In this document: piece after piece, positions 1 through 6,947 of the stretch
Layout of the letters: every line of letters starts with the position of its first letter
Numbering within the stretch: position 1 is the first letter of the stretch
Source of the DNA: an uncultured Eubacteriales bacterium
GTDB taxonomy: Bacteria; Bacillota; Clostridia; Christensenellales; CAG-917
Direction: 5' to 3'
Assembly: GCA_900551145.1 (NCBI GenBank)
Contig: URUQ01000011.1
Location: 1-18,129 of the forward strand
DNA: 18,129 nucleotides
Program-made: the position numbers and the translations under genes
The notes under the pieces: generated by a model
What the model was told of the DNA's origin: nothing
What the model saw: the letters and a program-made list of their open reading frames with translations, nothing else
Databases searched by the model: none

Positions 1-51
1 AGCTATTAAAATATAATACAAATGCATGATATTTTTTTGTAAATCCACAAA

Positions 52-135
52 TTGTCAAAACGCTTGACTTTTATCATAGAAATTCTTAATCTTGTTTATA
101 CATCACGGAAACATAGTTTCCGCGTGGGTGGGAAT
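52..135 (+). promoter_or_regulatory. Leader of the YitT-type gene, with possible promoter and hairpin
   Basis: This is the leader of the rightward membrane-protein gene. TTGACT at 64-69 could be a -35 box, but no good -10 box sits 17 bases downstream (TAATCT at 87-92 is weak), so the promoter is only a suggestion. A 6-bp hairpin with a 3-nt loop (GGAAAC, ATA, GTTTCC; 107-121) lies just upstream of a G-rich stretch (GGGTGGG) that could serve as the ribosome site for the ATG at 136. The hairpin could influence translation; that is inference. Bases 1-51 are AT-rich and show nothing recognisable. Confidence 0.25.
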
Positions 136-1311
136 ATGAAAAAACTTACTTTGGACAAAAATCAAACGTCGTACTGGCTCAAAATATTTGCCTTGATGGT
201 TTCACTCTCGGTTTTGAGATCGTTTTCGGCATACATTTTTATCAATCCCAACGGTTTTGCGCCGGGCGGAGTCGGCGGACTTGCCGCGCTTATTCACCTT
301 GCCGCGGCGGACAGTCCCAACGCCACGATTCGTATGTTGTCCAATAGTTTGTTTGACCCCGGTGTTTTCACCATAATAATGAACGTTCCGCTCTTTTTGA
401 TAGCGTATAAGGCGCTTGACAAAAAGTTTGCGATAACCACCGCAATATGCGTGCTCATATTCTCGGGCTCGATGTATATGTTTTCGGCGGTCGGTTGTCC
501 TCAATTTAAGGTAAGCAATTACGGACTTAAGCTCCTTGCGGCACTTGCAGGCGGTGCTTTCGCGGGCGTGTCAATGGGCTTTATGTTCCGCCAAGACCTC
601 AGCATAGGCGGTACGGATATCATCGGCAAGATGATATATGCCCACAACCCCGCCGCCCATACCCAATGGTGGATAACTGCTTGCGACTGCGTGGTTGCAA
701 TCATTTCCGGCTTTTTGAGTATTCCAAAAGTAAAAGAAATGACCGACACTTCGCAAATTATGGTTACGTTGCTTTCACCCGTTCTCTTCTCGTTTATATC
801 GCTTTTCACTCAATCCAAAGTGTGCGACATAGTGGAATCGGGCTTGATGTCATCGCTCGTATTCACAATCATCACGGACAAATCGGACGCCATCGCGCAC
901 GAGCTCTCCGTGAAACTCCATAGAGGCGTAACGATATCCAAATCCATCGGTTATTACACGGGCAAGGAACATAACGTCATACTATGCGTAACGTCCAAGA
1001 AGCAAGTCAATCGTGTCAAAGACATCGTCAAAGAGTGCGATCCGCAAGCGTTTATGTACGTCACGCAAGCGGCGGAAGTTGCGGGCAAAGGATTTGCCGG
1101 CGGTAAACTTTTGAAAAAGAACGAAATCGATAATATCGATATGTCCGACTTTATACCCTCCGAACATCTCCACGACAACGACTTCCCTTCCCAAGTCGAC
1201 GTAGATACCAACGTTCAAGAGGCGCAATTCGTTGCCGCAGACGTTCAAACGACGCCCGTCACAACTATCCAAACGGAAACCGCCGAAACGACGCAACTGC
1301 CTATCGAATAA
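136..1311 (+). CDS. YitT family membrane protein with C-terminal DUF2179 domain
   Basis: Polytopic membrane protein of the YitT/DUF161 family; the transported substrate or role of this family is not firmly established. From Met at 136 it is 391 residues. Hydrophobic segments fall near residues 15-37, 74-92, 97-115, 131-155 and 180-226, separated by the Gly-rich loop typical of the family (NPNGFAPGGVGG, about residues 37-48) and a second one (SIGGTDIIGK). A soluble domain resembling DUF2179 (about residues 265-330, containing SIGYYTGKEHNV and FMYVTQAAEVAGKG) follows. The last roughly 60 residues are an acidic, Thr/Gln-rich tail not expected in the core family. A TTG start at 52 would add 28 residues, but the ATG has a G-rich site upstream and begins close to the first hydrophobic segment. 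It is the only rightward gene and converges on the leftward cluster. Confidence 0.88.
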   Translation: MKKLTLDKNQTSYWLKIFALMVSLSVLRSFSAYIFINPNGFAPGGVGGLAALIHLAAADSPNATIRMLSNSLFDPGVFTIIMNVPLFLIAYKALDKKFAITTAICVLIFSGSMYMFSAVGCPQFKVSNYGLKLLAALAGGAFAGVSMGFMFRQDLSIGGTDIIGKMIYAHNPAAHTQWWITACDCVVAIISGFLSIPKVKEMTDTSQIMVTLLSPVLFSFISLFTQSKVCDIVESGLMSSLVFTIITDKSDAIAHELSVKLHRGVTISKSIGYYTGKEHNVILCVTSKKQVNRVKDIVKECDPQAFMYVTQAAEVAGKGFAGGKLLKKNEIDNIDMSDFIPSEHLHDNDFPSQVDVDTNVQEAQFVAADVQTTPVTTIQTETAETTQLPIE

Positions 1312-1341
1312 AAAGCAACTTCACTCGCTTTTGAAAAACAA

Positions 1342-1369
1342 AAGACCGACGCTATCGTTCGTCGGTCTT
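1342..1369. terminator. Bidirectional intrinsic terminator
   Basis: A perfect 10-bp stem (AAGACCGACG at 1342-1351 pairs with CGTCGGTCTT at 1360-1369) encloses an 8-nt loop. On the minus strand the stem runs into TTTTGTTTTTC, a good U-tract, so it should end the leftward transcript after the MmcQ/YjbR gene. On the plus strand the tail is only ATTTAG, so termination after the YitT gene is probably weaker. It lies between convergent stop codons, as such terminators usually do. Confidence 0.85.
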
Positions 1370-1398
1370 ATTTAGTGGTGTTTTATAACAAGTTTATA

Positions 1399-1776
1399 TC
1401 AAATTCTCTTACTTTTTATTTTCACCGCCGTCATTTCAAAGCTGATATCCAAAAGCATTTTTATTTTATCTTCTTCGATATTTTCGTCCAATACAACGGT
1501 TATCCAATTTGCTTTGCTCATATGATATGCGGGAAAAATATTCTCTCCGTCAATCAGCGTTCCTATCATCATAGGACTGCATTTTAAGTTCACCGCATCC
1601 ACACAATCGTTTCCTTGCAGTCCCAACTTATTTTTGGAAATATTCATAATAAGCGCAAACCACTTTTTGTTGTTTTTGTGACGAAACACTCCGTACGACG
1701 GATATCTTGACCACGGAAAATCGGGCTCTGCGTTATAATTGTTTTTGATATAATCCTCAAATTCAATTCTATTCAT
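1399..1776 (-). CDS. MmcQ/YjbR family protein
   Basis: A 125-residue protein matching the MmcQ/YjbR (DUF419) family, small cytoplasmic proteins with a CyaY-like fold that are often described as DNA-binding, with no settled function. Supporting features are the FPW...YGVFRHKNNKKWFALIM core (residues 20-44), the NLKCSP segment and the late AYHMSKANWITVVL block (residues 82-95), all in the usual order. The length is normal for the family. It begins 17 bases after the HAD phosphatase stop, with a weak TAGGT ribosome site, and is followed by the terminator at 1342-1369, making it the last gene of the leftward run. Confidence 0.85.
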   Translation of the reverse strand: MNRIEFEDYIKNNYNAEPDFPWSRYPSYGVFRHKNNKKWFALIMNISKNKLGLQGNDCVDAVNLKCSPMMIGTLIDGENIFPAYHMSKANWITVVLDENIEEDKIKMLLDISFEMTAVKIKSKRI

Positions 1777-1793
1777 ACTGCATAATACCTACG

Positions 1794-2435
1794 TCAATAT
1801 TCGAGTATTTGCTCGGGCGTGTCTATAATCACATTTGCGCCGCACTCCACAAGACGTGCTTTCCCGCGGAAGCCCCAACTCACCGCAATGAGGTCGAGAC
1901 CCGCGTTTTGTGCGGTTTGCACGTCCACTTCGCTATCGCCTATATAAACGGCGTCTTGCTTTTCGACTCCGAGTTCTTTGAGCACACTTTCCGCTTCGTC
2001 GGGATAAGGTTTTTGGCGCACGCCGTCTTTTTGCCCCATAACGATGTCAAACGAGCCGTCAAAATAATCCTTCGTAAGTTTTTGCACCGCCTCGTCCGCT
2101 TTGTTGGATATCACTGCGCACTTTGCCCCGCTCTCTTTGAGAGTGCCAATCACGTCTTTTATATGCTCGTACGGCTTGGTGTTGTCGTCGCAATGTTCCA
2201 CGTAATATTGCTTGAATATCGCAAGCGCACTCTTTTGCGTATCTTCGTCCACACCCTCGGGCAAACTCAATCTCACGAGCCTTGCAATGCCGTTGCCTGT
2301 CCTATCCGCCACTTCGTTTTTTTCAAGCGTGGGATAACCGAACTTGCGCATAGTATAATTAACCGCGCGCCACAAGTCCGTCAATGTATCGAGTATCGTC
2401 CCGTCAAGGTCAAAGATGTATAGTTTATATTTCAT
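1794..2435 (-). CDS. HAD-superfamily phosphatase, phosphoglycolate phosphatase-like
   Basis: A 213-residue HAD hydrolase acting on small phosphorylated metabolites. Motif I is FDLDGT with nucleophile Asp9 and acid/base Asp11; motif II is VISNK (Ser110); the motif III lysine is Lys142 in RQKPYPD; motif IV is GDSEVD (Asp167, Asp171). The segment after motif I is an alpha-helical cap of the kind seen in Gph/PpaX phosphatases, so phosphoglycolate or pyrophosphate-type substrates are plausible; the actual substrate cannot be read. I start at the ATG at 2435, six residues before the FDLDGT core. A GTG at 2483 stays in frame but would translate the palindrome array. No Shine-Dalgarno stands before the ATG; the array ends ten bases upstream. 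The gene follows the O-acetyltransferase gene across that array. Confidence 0.88.
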   Translation of the reverse strand: MKYKLYIFDLDGTILDTLTDLWRAVNYTMRKFGYPTLEKNEVADRTGNGIARLVRLSLPEGVDEDTQKSALAIFKQYYVEHCDDNTKPYEHIKDVIGTLKESGAKCAVISNKADEAVQKLTKDYFDGSFDIVMGQKDGVRQKPYPDEAESVLKELGVEKQDAVYIGDSEVDVQTAQNAGLDLIAVSWGFRGKARLVECGANVIIDTPEQILEY

Positions 2436-2445
2436 ATCGACGCTA

Positions 2446-2549
2446 TGGAATATTCCACAACTCGCACGAAGTGCGAATATCACTGCGGCAACGCCGCAAT
2501 ATCACTCTCGCTTTGCGAGAATATCACTGTTGCATAGCAACAATATCAC
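2446..2549 (-). repeat. 22-nt-period array of variable palindromes separated by GTGATAT (array 1)
   Basis: Read on the minus strand this is four units of GTGATAT followed by a 15-nt palindrome (6-bp stem, 3-nt loop), repeating exactly every 22 bases. The stems, on the plus strand, are TCGCAC/GTGCGA (2462-2476), TGCGGC/GCCGCA (2484-2498), TCTCGC/GCGAGA (2506-2520) and TGTTGC/GCAACA (2528-2542). The 7-base separators at 2477, 2499, 2521 and 2543 are identical. Every arm fits T-N4-C and G-N4-A. The array ends in the 12-base palindrome TGGAATATTCCA (2446-2457), ten bases before the HAD gene start. A second array of the same design, in the opposite orientation, is at 10598-10719. Function unknown. 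Confidence 0.92.
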
Positions 2550-2563
2550 TTTCAATTCAAAAA

Positions 2564-3313
2564 TTAGTCTCCGTCGTAAGTTTGGAAAAGCCTGTTTTTC
2601 ATCATATACTGGTTCATTTCTTTGAGGTCTTTTCCGTCGAATTTGCGCATGCGTTGCACTCTTGCGGGGATGCCCGATACGAGCGTAAAATCGTCCACGC
2701 TCTTCGTAACGATTGCGCCGGTAGCAACCACTGCGCCCGTGCCGAGTTTGACTCCCGGCAGTATGCTTGCGTTGGTGTACACTTTTGCATAAGGTCCTAT
2801 TTCAACGCCGTTGTATTCTCTTTGCATGTGGTCGTGTTCGCTGTGCGAGTGTGAGAAAATCTTGACGTATTCAGTGAGCATTGCAAAGTCGCCGAATTTG
2901 ACACCGCCCTTGGAGTCGATATAGCAACCCGCATTCCAAGACACGTTGTCGCCGATTTCGATTTGATTTGCATAATTGAATCTGCAACCCTCGTTTGCCA
3001 CGAAACCCTCACCGCATTTTTTGAAAAGTTTCTTTGCGATAATTTGTCTGAACGGCACCGCAAAAGCGCAGTTTACGCCAAGCGGAACTCTGTCTACACT
3101 TTCCCACAAAATATGCAAATTGCGTTGCGCTTCCGTGTAGGGATTTTCGTCCGACATCGGCATATAGTCACCCCAAAGTTTGAAGGACTTTATCGTGTCT
3201 TCGTCGTAGCCGTCTATGCCGATAAGTTTGAGTGCAAGAACGGTGTTTGTTGCGTCCATACCCTCGTCTACGAGTTTTTGAAAATCGTTAAGTTTGTTTT
3301 GAATTACGTCCAT
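2564..3313 (-). CDS. Hexapeptide-repeat sugar O-acetyltransferase
   Basis: A 249-residue acetyltransferase of the maltose/galactoside/NodL type, expected to transfer acetyl from acetyl-CoA to a sugar or similar acceptor in the cytoplasm. Residues 100-220 show the left-handed beta-helix rhythm (EIGDNVSWNAGCYID, VKFGDFAMLTEYVKI) and the His-rich catalytic loop HSHSEHDH (155-162). The closing signature is LPGVKLGTGAVVATGAIVTK followed by SGIPARV (residues 185-219). The roughly 95 N-terminal residues are less typical than the short maltose acetyltransferase cap. An AAAGGAT site lies about 12 bases before the ATG, and galM ends 47 bases upstream, so both are probably on one transcript. The exact acceptor is not determined. 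Confidence 0.88.
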   Translation of the reverse strand: MDVIQNKLNDFQKLVDEGMDATNTVLALKLIGIDGYDEDTIKSFKLWGDYMPMSDENPYTEAQRNLHILWESVDRVPLGVNCAFAVPFRQIIAKKLFKKCGEGFVANEGCRFNYANQIEIGDNVSWNAGCYIDSKGGVKFGDFAMLTEYVKIFSHSHSEHDHMQREYNGVEIGPYAKVYTNASILPGVKLGTGAVVATGAIVTKSVDDFTLVSGIPARVQRMRKFDGKDLKEMNQYMMKNRLFQTYDGD

Positions 3314-3360
3314 ATCCGTATTTTATCCTTTCGTTTTGTCGTTATAAAACGGCTTTTTCG

Positions 3361-4380
3361 TCATTTTATGTCAAAAGCATACTTGGTGTACGCCGTGTAT
3401 TTGGTGTCTTTTTCAAGCGTCATGCTGTCAAATTCGGGCACGTTGCATGCGTTGGGATAGCCTTGCGTTTCCATACAAAACGCGCTTTGATATCCGTACG
3501 TTTTTTTGCCTTTGAGTCCGCCTAAAAAGTTGCCCGTGTAAAGCTGCATACACTTTCTATCCGTGTACACGCTCATCTCTATACCGCTGTTTTGCGAGTA
3601 AGCCGTGGCAACTTTTCTCACGCCCTCACCTCTCAAAACGTAGTTGAAATCGTACCCTCTTGCGATTTCTATCATATGCTCGTCTGCCTTGATATCTTTG
3701 CCGATTTTCTTTGCCGTTGTGAAATCGAAAGCAGTGCCTTTCACGTCTTTAAGTTCACCGTGAGGGATAAGTTCGTCGTCAACTACGGTCACTTTATCCG
3801 CGCCTATAAACACCTCGTGATCGAGCACGGTTTCAAACGTTCCGTCGAGATTGAAATAGGCGTGATTGGTGAGCGAACATATCGTATCTTGGTCGCAAAC
3901 CGCCTCGTATTTGAGTTCGAGTGCGTTATCGGGTGTAAGCGTATACGTGACGCTCACTTGCAAATTGCCGGGGTATCCTTCCTCACCGTCTTGCGACAAT
4001 CTCGACATCTTCACGCTGTCGTCACCCAATATTTGCGCCGTCCACATTCTCGAATCGAAGCCGACTTTCCCACCGTGCAAGTGGTTGTTGCCGTCGTTTT
4101 TGTAGAGATTATATTCTTTGCCGTCAAGCGTGAATTTTGCCCCGCCGATACGGTTGCCCACTCTGCCGATAACCGCGTTGAAATAGGGGTTTTCTTCTCT
4201 AAATCCGTCGGGAGTGTCGAAGCCCGCCACTACGTCAACGAGATTGTCGTTCTTATCCTTTACGAACAATTTGAATATGCGCGCGCCGAAAGTAATAAAT
4301 TCCGCTCTCATCCCGTTGTCGTTTTCGATTGTGTAAGTTTCAATACCGCTTGCCGATTTATTTATCAACTCTGCTTTCAC
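3361..4380 (-). CDS. galM: Aldose 1-epimerase (mutarotase)
   Basis: Interconverts the alpha and beta anomers of hexoses such as galactose and glucose, feeding the Leloir pathway or glycolysis. The 339 residues match the family length. Recognised motifs are GRVGNRI (72-78), NHLHGG (99-104, His100), LTNHAYFNL with catalytic His173, GYDFNYVL (Asp244) and the catalytic glutamate in METQGYPNA (Glu304). The start is a GTG one base after the TAA of the lipoprotein hydrolase gene, with GAGGTG just upstream as ribosome site, so the two genes are translationally coupled. The nearby acetyltransferase and phosphofructokinases fit a sugar-handling context, although no other Leloir gene is visible. Confidence 0.93.
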   Translation of the reverse strand: MKAELINKSASGIETYTIENDNGMRAEFITFGARIFKLFVKDKNDNLVDVVAGFDTPDGFREENPYFNAVIGRVGNRIGGAKFTLDGKEYNLYKNDGNNHLHGGKVGFDSRMWTAQILGDDSVKMSRLSQDGEEGYPGNLQVSVTYTLTPDNALELKYEAVCDQDTICSLTNHAYFNLDGTFETVLDHEVFIGADKVTVVDDELIPHGELKDVKGTAFDFTTAKKIGKDIKADEHMIEIARGYDFNYVLRGEGVRKVATAYSQNSGIEMSVYTDRKCMQLYTGNFLGGLKGKKTYGYQSAFCMETQGYPNACNVPEFDSMTLEKDTKYTAYTKYAFDIK

Positions 4381-4381
4381 T

Positions 4382-5485
4382 TTACACCTCGTCGTTTCTT
4401 TTTACTTCAACGAGCACGTCTTTTTCGACATCGAGTCCTTCGAGCGTGCTGTTGAAAAGTTTTCCTTTCAGTTCTTTGATTCTCGTATCGTCGAGTGCGG
4501 CTGTCGGGTAAAAGCCGTTTTCGTCCTCTTTTACGGGAGCAAAGAAAGAGTCAAACACCCAATCGAGCGTGAGAGTATGTATATCTCCCACTTTTCCGTA
4601 TTCATTCTGCATTCCTACGAGAATTGTCCAAACGGCGTTGTCGTAAAGTTTTTTCTTGCAAGCCGTTCTTCTTTGCGGTTCGTCTTCGAGGAATTGGTCG
4701 TATGCAAACGGCATACCTGCGTAAACGTCCATAGCCACACCCTTGTCCGCAAGATACTGCATGCAATCGGCAAACACTTCCGTCGTAGATCTTCCGTTCA
4801 CTTTTTCTCTGACGCCGTCAATCGTTTCGCCCGCAGAATTGCCCGTAATCTGATAAATGATATCTCCGAGATACGGGTCGGCAAAAGTCATACGTGTGGG
4901 AACGATATTATTTTCTATAACGCCTTTTTCATACATCTTCGCGGTTATATACGCCGTGGCAAGTGCTGAATGTGCGCCGAAACTATGCGATACGAATCTG
5001 ATTTCTTTTTCATAATCGGCAAAACAATCTATATACTCTTTTGCAAAACGGCATCCTACGGAGTGACTTCCGTCAAATTCTATCCATATTTTTTCAAACA
5101 GTTTTTCGAGGTCCTTTGCATATCTTGCATAGTCGAGTACGCAAATGTTATATCCTTGCTCCGTCCAACCTCTGCACACGGATGTGGACTTAAACGCAAT
5201 CTCACCCTCGCCTGCGCCGCTCGGCAACCAACCGTGGAAATACACGATAGTCGGTTTGTTTTTGTCGAAATAACGCGAATCTAGGTCTTTGGAGTATCTG
5301 ACGTACGAAGCGTTTTCGTCAAGAAAATACAATCCGACGTCGCTTTGTAAATCGACGCTCAAATCGGTTTCGATTGTTTCCTCTTGGTCGTGTGCGTTTT
5401 CTTTCTCGTCATTGCACGCTACAAGCGCAAGCGAACATATCGCGATAATAGATATTAATAATATGGATACAACGATTTTTTTCAT
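4382..5485 (-). CDS. Putative lipoprotein alpha/beta hydrolase (lipase-like)
   Basis: A 367-residue exported hydrolase. The N-terminus is a lipoprotein signal: charged MKK, a hydrophobic stretch, and lipobox LVAC with lipidation at Cys24, followed by an acidic linker. The body resembles lipase-type alpha/beta hydrolases: oxyanion strand TIVYFHGW (79-86), nucleophile elbow SHSFG (166-170, Ser168), a likely acid at Asp203 in FADPYLGD and a late His in GDIHTLTLDW. The elbow has Ser instead of the first Gly of GxSxG, so activity is probable but not certain. The protein would sit on the outer face of the membrane; its ester or lipid substrate is unknown. AGAGG lies six bases before the ATG. It follows rlmD by 28 bases and nearly touches galM. 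Confidence 0.75.
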   Translation of the reverse strand: MKKIVVSILLISIIAICSLALVACNDEKENAHDQEETIETDLSVDLQSDVGLYFLDENASYVRYSKDLDSRYFDKNKPTIVYFHGWLPSGAGEGEIAFKSTSVCRGWTEQGYNICVLDYARYAKDLEKLFEKIWIEFDGSHSVGCRFAKEYIDCFADYEKEIRFVSHSFGAHSALATAYITAKMYEKGVIENNIVPTRMTFADPYLGDIIYQITGNSAGETIDGVREKVNGRSTTEVFADCMQYLADKGVAMDVYAGMPFAYDQFLEDEPQRRTACKKKLYDNAVWTILVGMQNEYGKVGDIHTLTLDWVFDSFFAPVKEDENGFYPTAALDDTRIKELKGKLFNSTLEGLDVEKDVLVEVKRNDEV

Positions 5486-5513
5486 ATCATACCTCTTTTG
5501 CTTTCGTTGCGAT

Positions 5514-6947
5514 TTATCTTCTGCGAAGCACGCAAAGCACTTCCGTGTTGCTCGTTTGCGGGAACATATCGTACGGCGTAACGCGCTCGACGATATATCG
5601 GTCGGACAAGATTTTCAAATCCCTTGCAAGCGTTTGCGGATTGCAACTGACATACACTATTTTTGCAAAATTTGCCTTTTTTGCGCCTTCCAAAACGTCT
5701 TTGTCACACCCCTTTCTCGGAGGGTCGAGAATGAGTGCGGACGGCTTGGATATTTCCTTCTCTTCACCGAGATAATACGGTGAGGAAGTGATTTCCTCGG
5801 GCAGTTTCTCGTCAGATTGCGACGCGTTTTTATCCGCTTCTTCGCTCATCTTGCGCATAAAGTCAAGGGCGTCTTCACACACGTTTGTCACTCTCTCGTC
5901 AAGAGAAAGCGATTTCATAAGTGCATCGGCGTTCCTCGTTGCATCGGGAACGATTTCCACTGCGGTGATTTTGCTATCTTTCAATCTCGTTGCGATTTGC
6001 GCGGTCAAAAGCCCCACGCCCGAGTATAGTTCGACGATATCTCCGTCAAAGTCTTCGAGCACGTGGCATACGTCGTCGTATATTGCGTCGCGCACGTCGT
6101 TATTCACTTGCAAAAAACTTAAAGGCGATACCACCGCTTCGAACGTGCCGAGATTTTGTTTTCTTTCCTTGCCGTAAACGAGCCTTGCCTCGTTGCCGAA
6201 AATAGCGTTGGTGTTCTTGCTATTTTCGCTTATATAAACTGCGACGGAGGGAAAGTCCTCTTCGAGTTTTTGACAAAGCGCGTCGAGGTGCGGAACACGG
6301 CTTCCGTTGACTACGAGCGTCACCGTGAGCGTATCGAGCATTCTTGCGACGAGGTGTCTCAAAAGTCCCTTGCGCGATATCTCGTCGTATACGGATATAG
6401 AATTTGCGTTTGCCCATTCCGATACGTCCGCCATAAGCGTCGACGCCCACTGTCCGTGAAGCGGACACCATTTCATAGGCACTACGCTGTGCGAACGTTT
6501 TTCAAAGAACCCGAGCGTAACTCTTCCGCTCTTGCTCTTATAGCCGAAAGGAAGGGATATCTTGTTGCGATATTCCCAGTCGTTGAGGCGCACCGCGTCG
6601 TCTACCGCTATATCGATATTTGCGATTTTCTTGATTGCGTTTTGCACGGATTGCTTTTTGATATACAGTTGGCAATCCCTCGAAAGATGTTGCAAATCGC
6701 AACCTCCGCAACGCCCGAAATACGTGCATTTGGGTTTTATCCTATCTTTTGAGACGGATAAAACCTCGATTAGGTCGGCAAAGGCATAATCTTTCTTTGC
6801 GTGACGCACTCTTGCGCGAATGGTTTCGCCTTTGATTGCGAACGGCACGAAAACGGCGTAGGAATCGATTTTGACTATCCCTTCACCGTCGCTTGCAAAG
6901 TCCACGACTTCGCCTTCTATAACGTCGCCCTCATAAACTCTTAACAC
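5514..6947 (-). CDS. rlmD: 23S rRNA (uracil-5-)-methyltransferase, RlmD/RumA family
   Basis: Methylates C5 of a uridine in 23S rRNA using S-adenosylmethionine. An N-terminal TRAM domain (about residues 5-62) is followed by the iron-sulfur cysteines Cys74, Cys80, Cys83 and Cys161, the SAM-binding segment VELYSGVGLLT (305-315), DPPRKGC (408-414), the catalytic cysteine in SCNP (Cys435) and the general base in NTEV (Glu469). Residues about 366-400 form a Ser/Glu/Lys-rich insertion between methyltransferase strands. The name is by family: RlmD, RlmCD and related paralogues cannot be separated here, and the target base is inferred. The start is GTG at 6947, overlapping the stop of the upstream esterase (GTGTTAA), with AAAGGT upstream; this implies coupled translation. 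Confidence 0.9.
   Translation of the reverse strand: MLRVYEGDVIEGEVVDFASDGEGIVKIDSYAVFVPFAIKGETIRARVRHAKKDYAFADLIEVLSVSKDRIKPKCTYFGRCGGCDLQHLSRDCQLYIKKQSVQNAIKKIANIDIAVDDAVRLNDWEYRNKISLPFGYKSKSGRVTLGFFEKRSHSVVPMKWCPLHGQWASTLMADVSEWANANSISVYDEISRKGLLRHLVARMLDTLTVTLVVNGSRVPHLDALCQKLEEDFPSVAVYISENSKNTNAIFGNEARLVYGKERKQNLGTFEAVVSPLSFLQVNNDVRDAIYDDVCHVLEDFDGDIVELYSGVGLLTAQIATRLKDSKITAVEIVPDATRNADALMKSLSLDERVTNVCEDALDFMRKMSEEADKNASQSDEKLPEEITSSPYYLGEEKEISKPSALILDPPRKGCDKDVLEGAKKANFAKIVYVSCNPQTLARDLKILSDRYIVERVTPYDMFPQTSNTEVLCVLRRR

Noticed and set aside
52..135. TTG start giving 28 extra residues to the YitT-type protein
   Set aside because: No ribosome site precedes it, it would place a hairpin in coding sequence, and the family match begins after the ATG at 136.
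2436..2483. Upstream GTG start extending the HAD phosphatase by 16 residues
   Set aside because: The GTG is part of the array separator and the extension would translate the palindromes; the HAD core begins normally after the ATG at 2435.
2446..2549. CRISPR array
   Set aside because: The constant unit is only 7 bases, the variable units are palindromes rather than unique spacers, and no cas gene is present.
3592..4455. 287-codon plus-strand ORF opposite galM and the lipoprotein gene
   Set aside because: It is a shadow of two well-supported genes, with no recognisable motif.
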